Of a DNA stretch of 33,152 nucleotides, positions 12,334 through 23,189 are shown in pieces. The notes under the pieces were generated by a model that had not been told where the DNA came from, did not search any database, and worked only from the letters and a program-made list of their open reading frames with translations. The DNA comes from Schoenoplectus triqueter (lineage: Eukaryota; Streptophyta; Magnoliopsida; Poales; Cyperaceae). Where the stretch lies: the NCBI GenBank assembly GCA_964058805.1, contig CAXKVV010001655.1, positions 1 to 33,152 on the forward strand, read 5' to 3'. How positions within the stretch are numbered: the first letter of the stretch is position 1; every line of letters starts with the position of its first letter. A program made the translations under genes and the position numbers.

Positions 12334-15300
12334 CTAGTTACAGTCCAAGCCGCATTCCTCCAAAAGGGGTCCATCTCCCTTGGCAAGGAATGGGTCGATA
12401 CGAACCCACAAGAGGGAGAAGATGGAAGCAAGGAGAATAGACCACACAATGACGATGGTAGGTGTTCTGTTTTGCCGGCCAACAAGACCTTTCAAGAAAG
12501 GATAGAGATGGACAATCACCCAGAAAGCGAAGAAAAGTTTGCCGAAAAGTGGTCCCCATGACTCATATCCATTGTTAATGGCGTTTGACACACCAGCGAC
12601 CACACCAATAAAATTGAAGATCAGAAGGGTTGTCGGAGGGATGAGAAGTGTGGTCCATTTGAAGGTGTACAGCTCAGAAAATTCCTCATCATCTCCAGCT
12701 TTGGACGTGACAGTGAAATTTGTGTCGATACCAGCCAAAACCTTCAACAGGCCCTGGAAAACTGCAAAGAGGTGAGCGGAAACACCTCCGATGACCCAGA
12801 ACTGCTCATTTCTCCACCAGTCATCTATCCTGACACCACTCCATCTCATTTCCAGGATTGAAGTCGCAAAAATGCAGATGAAGAGGGACATGAACCAAAG
12901 ACTGGCCACATTGTTCAGCTACAAGAGTAAAAATAGAAATTAGCGACCCTCTCACATATAACAACACATTGTACAGGTCAAGATGTGCAAGACAGAGAAG
13001 CAACTAGGGAAATTATCTACCAGTCATGTAAGATTCAGTAACACCTGCTCTATATTTATCTTCCCTTTTCTGCTTAACCCCAGATGTTCTGTAACATACT
13101 AGGAAGATATTGTTCTTCGAATAGTAACTAAATAATTAAAATCTCATGCTAGATTAAAACTAGATCTAAAATTTTGTAACATACCTCAGGTGTTATGAAC
13201 TTTCCTGTGAGCAAACAAACAGCAGGCAAGGTACAGTAAGCAAGAAGGGGAATAGAAGTCCATGGATAAACCACTGAATTAATGTAGGATAACCTCTCTA
13301 GCCATTTCAAACCACCACCATAACCATACCAGATAGGGCAGTGTCTGCTGAAGAAAATCTCAACAGACCCAAGGGCCCACCGAAGCACCTGGTTGAGACG
13401 ATCAGAAAGATTGAGAGGCGCAGATCCTTTAAATGCAGGTCTCTTTGGCACACAGTAAATTGACCTCCACCCATGACAGTGCATCTTAAATCCTGTAAGA
13501 ATATCCTCTGTGACTGAACCATAGATCCACCCAATCTGAAAGAAATAAAATGGAAAGTTATTGGAAGTAACTAATACATGCCAATCAAGATAATACCACC
13601 TCTTTAACTGATGCAAACTGATGCAAAGTAATGTGGAGTATAAATGAGATTATCCTTCATTTTTATATTTATTAATTTCAAAGGTTTTATTTATGTATGC
13701 ATAGAAAACCAAAATCATGCAAACCTCTTTTCCCCAGTCAGTCTTGTCCTCATAACCACAACTAATGACATGAATGGCTTCCTTCAAAAGAGATGCAGGA
13801 TTAGCACTCTTAAGGGTACCGCCATTCTCAAGTAAAGTTGATGCAACAAACACGGGGGACTGTCCAAACTTCTTCTCCAGCTTTTGTTCTGATATGATAG
13901 CAGGTTTCTCACCATCTTTCCCTGTTAACCACAGTCTACTGTTAATCCATTCGACCTTTTGATAGAAAAGTTAATAAATAGGACTTCAATTTGCACTGAG
14001 GAACAGTTTCTTCTGCTAAAAGCCCATGAAATTCACATGCCCATAAGAGATTGTCTGTCAAAGTTTTCTTTCATTGATGATGACATTATGGCACATAATT
14101 AAAAGATGTAGAAGGCTAAAATTAGAATATAATATTTCTTGAAGAGGACCTTAGACTTGGCAAAGCCAAGAAAGGACAGTGAACTTAAATGTATTACTTA
14201 TTTACATACAATACAGCACTACATATTTGGGCCTCTTTAAAATTAATTATATCACCAACACATACCTTCTGCAACCTCTTTGATTCCATCAAGGGCAAAC
14301 ACAGGGGCTGCATTATCGGTTTTCCTGAAGAACTTGGGTTCCTTCTTCTTGGATTTATCGCCCTTCTTCTTCTTCCTAGAGCCACAGCAGCAGCAGCAGC
14401 ACCACTTGGGCCAGCAGTTGCATGTCCTGGACGGAGGCTTCTTCTTTTTGGGAGCATCATAACCATAAAGAGCCTGTCTTCTGAACACGCAGCCCGTTCC
14501 CACATAAATTGGTCCTTGGATCCCATCCAAGCCTTTCATGTTTATCTATATATAGACATGGCAGGAAGCAAGAGTCATAAATCTTTGATTTGAATTTGTG
14601 GAGGATTAAACAATGGGCCCTCTATCAGACAACATTGATAACTGGCATTTTTGTTTCATTTATTCTAGTTGGCCCGAATGTGTTTATTTGGGTCTACCAG
14701 GTGAATTTGGTGTTCAGGCAGGATTAAGCCTACTTAAACTGATAGTCACGCAAATCCAGAAAAATCCACAGTTCTTGTGTAATACTGCCAAAATGTTGAA
14801 TGCAATGATGCTTACATCAAAGAAGACAACGTTGCGATTAGCATATCGATCGTGTCGATCAATGCCATCAAATCTCTGTGGGAATTGCACGTAACATATT
14901 CTCTTTGCCACCAAGGGATCCATCATGAAACACATTGCTTCTCTCAAAGCTCTGCTGTTGTTGAAGTAGTGGTCACAATCCAAGTTCAAAAGATAAGGAG
15001 AATTCGTTAGCACAGCAGACACTCGAACCTGCCCAAAAGAAAGAAGTCAGTAACAACACTGGCACCTGGAAAAAAAAAGAATCAGGGTATACTTGCTGGT
15101 CAATTGATCATATTACATTTGTTTGTTATACATGCTGCCTGTGGTTGGTGCCAAGTTCTAACATATAAGACCTATAAGTGATTGGCCTTTCATTTGGCTT
15201 TCTCGTTATTTTGTTTGATTTGCAATTATTTCAGAAACACAAGTTCCAACCCAATATTCTTCTAAGTTTTCACTGATCATTTATTTTGCTCCATGCAGTT

Positions 15301-18300
15301 CCTAAAATGGTCCGTAAGATACTTTGACCATGTTGGTATGACATTTCCTGATCATAGATCGACGTAGGGGGCTCCACAAATCCTTCTGCGCACTAAAGAA
15401 GCAAATAGGATTTACCAGGGCATTCATTGCACCAGCCTTCTTGTGATGATTGTAACCTGGCCTCTTTTCTCTTGAGACATAAACCAAGCGCGGTAATTCA
15501 TTACCATCCTCATCATGCCCACCACTTTGACCCAAAAACACCTAATTTTATGACAAAAAGCAATTAGTTTACAATTATCAAAGAAGATGAAGAAAATACT
15601 TCTCAACAAATTTCTAAATGATGCCAAATTCTTTAAAGTCTATACCTGAATCATGCCAGGGTGATCACGGACGTTGTTTCCAGGCCAAGGAGTTCCATCC
15701 TGCATTGTCCAACCTTCTTCTGGAACTTTTTGGGCCTTTGCAACCAAGGCGTTTATTCTCACTTTGAACTCCTCATACTCTCTCTGTCATTCAGAAGAAC
15801 AATGTAACAAACTACTAACAAAAAAGGAACAAACTTTACAGATAGAGAAGACAATGACGAGCTAATTTACCTTCATTGCTCTCCGTTCCCTGATAAATGA
15901 CGGCATCACCTTGTCCTTTAAGTAATCCATTTTTTGCTGGAAGTACCATTCTGGTGCACGTGGTTCAATATTGAACTTCTTGCAAAATGGAACCCATTTC
16001 TTTGCAAACTCAGAAGTCTCAGACAAGGCCTCAAATGTCAGCATTGCAGCACCATCATCAGAGACATAGCAAGAGAGCTTGTCAACAGGATAGTCTACTG
16101 CCAAGATGGACAGAACAGTGTTTGCTGTGACAAGAGGTGGTTCCTTCATGGGATCAACTGTACTCACAAATATATCAACTGCTGAAAGCTTTGATGGCTG
16201 ACCTTCCTTGTCATACCTGAACAGATACAGAACATCAAACTAGATAGTAAATACTCCGACTAAGGAGGGAAAAGAAAAAGGATTATCAAGGAGCAATCAA
16301 CCTGTAAATTATCATGACAACTGATACAGAGCAGCATTATTTTTCTTTTTTTTTTATTTTGCTTGGTTTGTTTTAGCACAGGCATCAGCCTTGAAAATTC
16401 ACACCCAACCAAAAAAGCAAATTGGATGTTTGAATGTGATTATATTGATATAGAAAGGTTAGCTCCAGCAACACCACATAAGCCTTATTGCATATCTACT
16501 CGGTATTGTACATAAAGCAACCAACCTTAGTGCTAGACGGTCAAGATATGTCTCCCTCTCAATGGGAAGCCACTTCGGGAATTGATCAAGAACCCAAGAA
16601 ATTGCAAACCAGATCTCACAAATAACTGATATGAGCCAGAGTGCAAATGCATCATGGACAGGATGAGTTACTCGGTAGTGAAAGAAAAATCCAACAACAA
16701 CCAGACGTATTATAATAATAATCCTGTATGGGTTGATTTGGCTAGATGGGAAAGGCAACTTCCTCGACAATGGTTGTCTTGCTTCATCCATTCTGCATGA
16801 CAGATTCAAAAACAAAGTCACGATATCTAGTATTGTAATTTCGGGTTATTAATGCTAAAATCGATGTTTTTTTTATTGATTAAGCAACTCATTGCATTTT
16901 TAATATGATATCCTTTCAGAAGAAAATAATGTGATATGATTCGTGGTGATGTTCTAATGAAGAAAATATGAAGTTTGCCAATTCATAATGGACGGCAACA
17001 TGGGTAAACAAAACCAGAACAACAGTACGATGGTTAGTGGAGTGGTTAAGAAAAAAAATTATCTTACAATGGGAGATCAAGCCCATCATCATCACCATCC
17101 CCACCATCATTCCTCATTTGGTGCATCTTGTCCTGCTTCTGCTTCCATAGTTCCATCCTCTCTTTCCATGCAACACTTCCATAACCATATGCTGCCAGAT
17201 CCTTGGAAGGATCCATTGATCTTGGTTGCACTACAATAACACAAATATGTTGCAGTGAATTTAATGTTAAAAAATGGATATCTTTTTGGTACATAAAGAT
17301 GCTCCACAGCCACAGGTATAAAGTAAAACTCAGAAAAGACATTATAATAAATATAAATATTGAAAGCAGCAATAGTAATTATTAAGTGCATATAAAATGT
17401 GAATATGCAATTTCAAGTATTTCAGTGAGACTCAATAATAACATTCACCAATTGAGAAGCTTTAATCATAGCAAAGAAAGACCAAAGCACCTGGAATACT
17501 AGGATCTGTGTACGGAAGTGGGTGAATTCTCTTTCCACCGCCACCCATGAAAGAAGGTACCAAAGCATGTTGCTCGGGGGGGATGTCATCAACCTATAAT
17601 TGCAGAAAACAGTGAGAACCCCACCATCAGCACAAGCCTGCTGCAGTATGTATATTAAGGATCACCAAACCTGTACCACATTCCAGAGTACAAATTGGCC
17701 CAGGTGCATACAGTTCAATTACAACAACAACAAAGCCTTTAATCCCAAATAAACTGGGGTAGGCTAGAAATGAAACCCAACCCAAAATGCATGCAGTTCA
17801 ATTCATCCTCAATAAATAATATACACCAGTGAAATTTGCCCAGTCATGGCACAGATAGTAGGAGGGGCAAAGAGGGGGGGGGGGTACCATCTGGCCATTG
17901 GTAAGAAGAGGGACATTTGGAACTGTTTGGAAAGAATGGGGTAAGTCATAGTCTCGACCACGGCCATAGCTTAGGTGACTATGGAGCACAGACTCGACAT
18001 CATCATCAGCACCCATGTCTTTGAATTCATTCTCAAGATCATCTACACCATCCTCATCCTCATCTCCATCTACTCGAGCGCATCCTATAAAATGTTCATA
18101 GTTGAGGCCATTGTTAGTTTACTCGGGTTATAGAGGATTTAAAGAGTGAAATTTCTGATGATGAATTGTGACTATGCTGATAACTTAAAAAATAGATAAC
18201 AGCACTACAGAGTACAGAGAGTGTATAGACTCAAGTGTCATGGACTTCCCTTTAGAACCTACAATAATGAGGTATGAAACAGTAGGGAGTTATGCTCAGA

Positions 18301-19613
18301 ATAGCTAGTACTGAATGATGCAAAATTTAAGTGTGCATTAAGAAAAGAACTTTGAAATAACTTTCTGAGTGTTCATAAAAGCAACAACAGCCAACAAACT
18401 ATTCATTTATAAATGTTTCTAAAAGTTCATAAAAGCTAGAAATTATTATCACCTTCTACAGTTAGATTGTCACTAACCAACTAGTAGTAAAATTATCCAT
18501 GAAACTCTTTAGTTTTTTAACAGTCAAATAAATTTGCATGGGGCTCTATAGAAAATTATTAAGCTTATAGAAAACAGTTGTGATTGCTCTACACTCCTTT
18601 AACTTCCATTCACATGCTATGAAAGCATAGCAGCACCATGTGGACAGGAACTAATTGCTGAAAAGAAAGTCTGATTTGAGTTACTATAAACCTAAGAATT
18701 GAGTTACCTTTGTGGCGTTTAAGACGGGTTTTGCACTGGGGGCAGACCTGGTTGCCTTCCCGACGCTCATACTCATAGCAAATCTTACACATCGGAAATG
18801 CGCACTCATTACATGCTACAAAGAGCTCCTTGTCCTCATTGAGCCCCACATTATCCCCGCATATCTGGCAAATCTGGCTGTTCATCTGTCGCAGCGGTCT
18901 CTGTTTTATGATGAAAAAGAAAGAAACTTAATATTTCAGTAACTCACCAATCCACGATAAACTTAATTATTATGAGCTCTTCACTAAAAAACCTTGTTTC
19001 CAGTTAAGCCAAAGTAGTACACCAGATGGGCTTAATCTTATATAAAGAAAACACAGATGGTCCAAAAACAATTAAGAACCCGGGAAAATAATTAATGTTG
19101 GGACTTGGGACTGATGGAAACAGCTAAAGAGATGTTTATTTTCTCAACAAAATTCTGTGCTGAATATTACCTCAAATACCAAAAATAAAAACATGCAAAC
19201 AATATAGAATAATAATATAACCAAACTGGGCTGTTACTGTAACAAACTGTTAGGCTGAAGGAGCTTGTAAATCGGTACCTTCCAAGTGTCCAACCAAATC
19301 ATAGGTCAATTTCAGAGAAATCACTCCCCAAATGAATATAATTATTACAGAATAATTAAAAGCTCAAAATTTCTCCTTGTATTTGTGATGATGGCTTATC
19401 AAACTGAAACTGGTACTTGGTACCTATACCAGAATCTCTTACTACATTCCTCAAATCAGCCCCAAATTTCAATTTTAAAAAAATGGTAGAACTAAGAGAT
19501 AAATCAGAAATTAGGGGAAGAAAAGAACATACCCCAGATTCGCCTTCCCGGCGGATGACAACGAGCTCATTTCTGTTGTGTGAGCCGGCGACTAGACCCG
19601 CACTCGCCTCCAT
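12334..19613 (-). CDS. CESA6: Cellulose synthase A catalytic subunit, CESA6-clade, complete, 14 exons
   Basis: Adds glucose from UDP-glucose to growing beta-1,4-glucan as a subunit of the plasma-membrane cellulose synthase complex. Exons: 19613-19533, 18900-18708, 18084-17888, 17593-17491, 17230-17068, 16792-16526, 16216-15871, 15783-15646, 15541-15416, 15028-14816, 14545-14266, 13921-13725, 13535-13185 and 12918-12334. They give 1079 residues with no frame break. Domains: Cys-rich RING zinc finger C38-C83 with all eight cysteines; TM1-2 about 268-314; plant-conserved region in exons 7-8; class-specific region about 640-735; six C-terminal TM segments about 840-1060. Catalytic motifs: DDG 388-390, DCD 555-557, TED 777-779, QVLRW 817-821. 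The start [17 protein letters not shown] and the C-terminal LEECGLDCN, with [20 protein letters not shown], point to the CESA2/5/6/9 primary-wall clade; the precise number is inferred. Family length is about 1080. Unusual: six consecutive cysteines at 658-663. Confidence 0.97.
14384..14401 (-). repeat. TGC/TGT codon run encoding six cysteines in the CESA class-specific region
   Basis: On the coding strand this is five TGC codons plus one TGT, residues 658-663, following NCWPKW and preceding GSRKKKKG. The same place in Arabidopsis CESA6, as I recall it, has a shorter WCLLCFGSRK-type sequence. The run reads as a trinucleotide microsatellite inside coding sequence. Confidence 0.85.
17721..17788 (-). 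mobile_element. 68-bp LINE 3'-tail insertion in CESA intron 3
   Basis: The block ACAACAACAACAAAGCC to AACCCAACCCAAAAT closely matches the 3' end of the RTE-type LINE at 21443. It is flanked by near-identical 15-bp direct repeats: GCATACAGTTCAATT at 17706-17720 and GCATGCAGTTCAATT at 17789-17803, one mismatch. This fits target-primed reverse transcription that aborted after about 70 bases. The intron is 17594-17887, so splice sites are not disrupted. Confidence 0.85.
17874..17884. repeat. G11 homopolymer next to the CESA intron 3 donor
   Basis: Eleven Gs on the plus strand. On the transcript strand the intron begins GTA and then C11, so the homopolymer occupies intron positions +4 to +14. Confidence 0.9.
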
Positions 19614-19788
19614 TTCGGCGTCTCACGGCTCTCTCCCTCTCAACTCTTCAACTCCAGCAATGCTCCCAAATTCCACCAGATCTAGCACAGGAGCTCTCTA
19701 GTCAAGCACAGAACCCGGGTGAAAAGACAAGAGTCAGACCTGCAATTCCCACATCTGAAGTGGAACAAGCAGATTGCACAGGCGCACA

Positions 19789-19840
19789 CACTCTCCTTCT
19801 CTCTCTCTTTCTCTCTCCCACCTTTCTTCTCTGTCTCTGT
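19789..19840 (-). promoter_or_regulatory. GA-rich tract in the presumed CESA 5' leader
   Basis: CT-rich on the plus strand, hence GA-rich in the sense of the gene, about 175-230 bp upstream of the start codon. GA/CT tracts in leaders and promoters are bound by plant GAGA-binding (BBR/BPC) proteins in other genes. A role here is inference, and it may be only a microsatellite. Confidence 0.4.
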
Positions 19841-21424
19841 TAGTGAGGTGGCCTCTTATTATTATTCGTTTCTTGTTAACACATCCACATCCAACTGTCC
19901 AAGAGAGAAAAATACAAAGGCCTCCACCGACAGAAACGAGAGTAACTTAACAAAGGGGAAAATGTAATTGACCAAAGCAACAGGGACGAAACAGCAAAGA
20001 CAAGTCGCACAGACGCACAGTCCAGCCGAGTGTCCCACTGGTTGGTGAAATGGCGAATTTCTGAAAGGAAAGTATAAAAGTATTTGCAAAAGAGACCCCA
20101 GCGGCTACGTGCTTTCTGTCTCTGACTCTTTGTACCTGTTCCCTCGAAGCAAATATGTAACGGGTCGCTGACCATATGGTACTGCTCTGCGATATCGGAG
20201 AGTAAATGTAAATGTAATGGTCCCGGCATTAAATTGGGTTTCTGTAATGAGACATGAAGGGCGGCAACACAGTTACACAGAGGATTCTGGTCCAGCGTAA
20301 TCCTCAGACCCGAAAAGATGAGAGGTATGATCAATTGAATCCTGTTCCTTCAGACAAAATCTGTTTCTCTATTGTTTTACAGCACGGTGACATGCTTTTA
20401 CATAAATAATTATATGGAAGGTTTCAGAGACGATCTGAATGAAGTTCAGAGACGAAGGCAAGTGGAAAAAAACAGTGCGTCAAGAAAGAGAAGGAGAGAG
20501 AGAGGGAGGTAGTCGGTAGGTGGAAGGTCAGCTTGGCTGCTGCTGAGCTGTTATTGTCGTGAATACCTACACTAATTATTTTATTTAAACTACCCAACAA
20601 AATAAATTCATTGAGAAAAAAAAATAAAAATATCCGATTTTTATCATGTCTCAAAGTGCGGTGTACCTATGGGGTTCCAAAGGACTGTGACCTGTGATGT
20701 AATTTTATAGTAAAAGAGAAAAAAGTATATTGAACATAATTAGAAGAGATGTGAATATGCTTTTTATTATTGCTTCGTCTAGATTTTTCAATTATATGTG
20801 ATGTTTGTTGGAGTGCTATTGATATGAACAAGGCCAGCATCAAGATAGGTGTGCGCTCAAATGTCCCTTCAGTTCACTAAAAAAAAATAATCTAAATATT
20901 TTATTTCTTTAAATTAGACACTTTGTACCGATTATTTCTAATTCCACCTCTAAATATGAATAAAAAACATATCACGCCTGAATAAAGAGTCCACAGAAGC
21001 AACATTCCGCCCTTCAGAAAACTTTGAGGCTATTTTTTTTGTTCATTCTAATTATTTATGTAACAATTAAAAATAAACTTTATCCCGGTATGATATATTG
21101 AATTTTATTCTGCATACCGCAAGAACAGTACATGTGATTAATAAGTGATTATGTGTATAATTAATAGAGATACTTTACAGGTATGGCTGGGCCGGACCTG
21201 TTCGCTGATTGAACCGTACTGTCCCACGACCCGGGACATATTAATTGTGGCCATTTAATGTGTGCATCGCAAATTATAAAAAACGGAATGTGCTTGGCGG
21301 AGGTATCTAATTCAAAATCATATGTAAATAATTATTCAGATATTACAAATAATTGGACAAGTTCGTTTTACACTACCAACAAAAAAGAGTTACTTGCAAA
21401 TTTGATAATGGGTTATTTAGTAAT
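19841..21424. other. CESA upstream region, no gene seen
   Basis: Apart from a second purine tract (about 20487-20510, GA-rich on plus) and AT-rich stretches, nothing is recognisable. No clear minus-strand TATA box could be placed with confidence. Regulatory elements for CESA would be expected here. Confidence 0.5.
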
Positions 21425-21442
21425 ATTTTCTTAGAAAATATA

Positions 21443-23135
21443 CAACAACAACAACAAAGCCTTTAATCCCAAATAAATTAGAGTAGGCTAGAAATGAAAC
21501 CCAATCGGAAAACATAAGATCAAAAATCTCAAATATCAGTGATAAAAATGAATATGATGGAAAAAAAATAAAAATAAAATAATAATAATAATATATAAAT
21601 AAAGATGATAATGATAATGATAATATGCTAATAATAGTAACAATAATAATAGTACAATAAACCTCTATTATAAAATCTATTTCTAATTCCTAAAATCCTA
21701 TTTTAAAACCTAATTCTAAATTCTAAATCCTAAAATCCTATCTAAACCTCTATTTCTGAAATCTATTTCCAAATTCTAAATCCTAAAATCCTAAAAAATC
21801 TAAGAATATGAAGTTTATAACTCTACTATTAGACTCTAACTCCTAAATCATAGTTCGAGTATATGAATCGCTATCTTCCACGCACTCCTATCCAAAGCAA
21901 GCTCTTTAGGTATATTCCATTCCTTCAAATCTCTTTTTATTGCTTCCTCCCATATCAATCTCGGTCGACCTCTTCCTCTTCTTGTATTTTCAGGACGACT
22001 TAAAATACCGCTGCGTACTGATGCTTTAGGAGACCTTCGTTGGATATGACCAAACCATCGCAAACGATATTGGACTAGCTTCTCTTGAATTGGTGCTACC
22101 CCAAGTTTGTCCCTAATATCATCATTTATGATTCGATCTTTCCTTGTGTGGCCACATATCCAACGCAACATCCGCATTTCAGCTACACTCATCTTCTGAA
22201 TGTGTTGTCCTTTTGTAACCCAATATTCTGCGCTATACAACATCGCGGGTCTAATCACCGTTTTGTAGAACTTGTCTTTTAGTTTGTTTGGGACCTTTTT
22301 GTCACAAAGAACACCAGATATTTGTCTCCATTTTACCCATCCAGCTCTTATTCTATGATTAACATTTTCATCGATCTCTCCTTCACTCTGCAACATCGAT
22401 CCCAAATACCGAAATGTGTCATTCATGGGTACTACTCGTCCATCCAAACTAACATCTCCGTCATCTAAGTTTTCCCCGCTGAACTGACACCTCATATATT
22501 CAGTTTTTGTCCTACTAAGTCTAAAACCTTTTGATTCTAAAGTTTGTCTCCACAACTTTAGTTTCTGATTGACTCCAATTCTGCTCTCGTCAATCAGCAC
22601 CACATCATCAGCAAAGAGCATACACCAAGGAATATTTTCTTGTATGTCATTTGTGATCTCATCCATCACTAAGGTAAAAATATATGGACTCAATGCTGAC
22701 CTTGATGTAATCTTATCTTAATAGGAAATATATCGGACTCGCCGTCACATGCTCTGACACAAGTCACAACATTTGTGTACATATCCTTAATAAGGGTAAC
22801 GTACTTTGTTGAGACTAGTTTCCTTTTGAGCGTCCACCACATGATATTTCTCGAAATTTTATCATACGCTTTCTCTAAATCAATAAATATCATATGTAGG
22901 TCTTTCTTCTGTTCTCGATGTCTCTCCATAAGTTATCTTATTAAGAAAATCACCTCCATAGTGGACCTCCCAATCTTATATCAAACTAATTTTTAGAGAC
23001 AGTTGTCAGTTTTCTTAAACGGTGCTCGATCACTCTCTCCCAAAGTTTTACGGTATGACTCATGAGCTTAATTCCTCTGTAATTAGTACAACTTTGAATA
23101 TCTACTTTATTCTTGAAGATTGGTACTAATTCACG
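21443..23135 (-). mobile_element. 5'-truncated RTE-type LINE (non-LTR retrotransposon)
   Basis: On the minus strand it encodes the C-terminal reverse transcriptase region and ends in a (TTG)4 tail, seen on plus as ACAACAACAACAAAGCC from 21443. It is flanked by direct repeats: ATTTTCTTAGAAAATATA at 21425-21442 and ATTTTCTAGAAAATATA at 23136-23152, differing by one base. The 5' break falls just before the LVPIF.NK motif, so the endonuclease domain is missing. The non-coding 3' part (21443-21847) includes AT microsatellite and a CTAAATCCTAAAATC-type degenerate repeat. Confidence 0.88.
21848..23133 (-). pseudogene. Reverse transcriptase fragment of the RTE LINE, frameshifted and with stops
   Basis: Recognisable order: LVPIFKNK, CTNYRGIKLMSHTVKLWERV, GRSTM, FIDLEKAYDK (first catalytic Asp), the LHQG region, SPYIFTLVMDEI, FADDVVLID (catalytic Asp pair), LGSMLQSEGEID, then the C-terminal RRRGRPRLIWEEAI-like zone, ending at 21848. 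It is broken by an in-frame TAA a few codons before 22929, decayed codons around 22960-22990, and a one-base loss near 22695 that splits LHQG from the ALSPY-type continuation. The 281-codon C-terminal piece is otherwise open. It cannot encode a working enzyme. Confidence 0.88.
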
Positions 23136-23189
23136 ATTTTCTAGAAAATATAAACAGAAATATAAGTATCTTAATTCACGATTTTCTAG
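23129..23189. repeat. Local duplication AATTCACGATTTTCTAG at the LINE 5' edge
   Basis: AATTCACGATTTTCTAG occurs at 23129-23145 and again near 23173-23189, 44 bp apart. The first copy overlaps the LINE breakpoint and its target duplication. It may reflect a complex integration or a pre-existing repeat. Confidence 0.7.

Noticed and set aside
12192..12561. Frames overlapping CESA exon 14 on both strands
   Set aside because: Shadows of the real exon, whose frame carries the conserved CESA C-terminus.
14189..14593. 134-residue plus-strand frame antisense to CESA exon 11
   Set aside because: Explained by the open antisense frame of a conserved exon; no independent similarity.
19876..20334. 152-residue minus-strand frame upstream of CESA
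   Set aside because: No recognisable domain; it lies in the presumed leader/promoter and ends before the CESA start.
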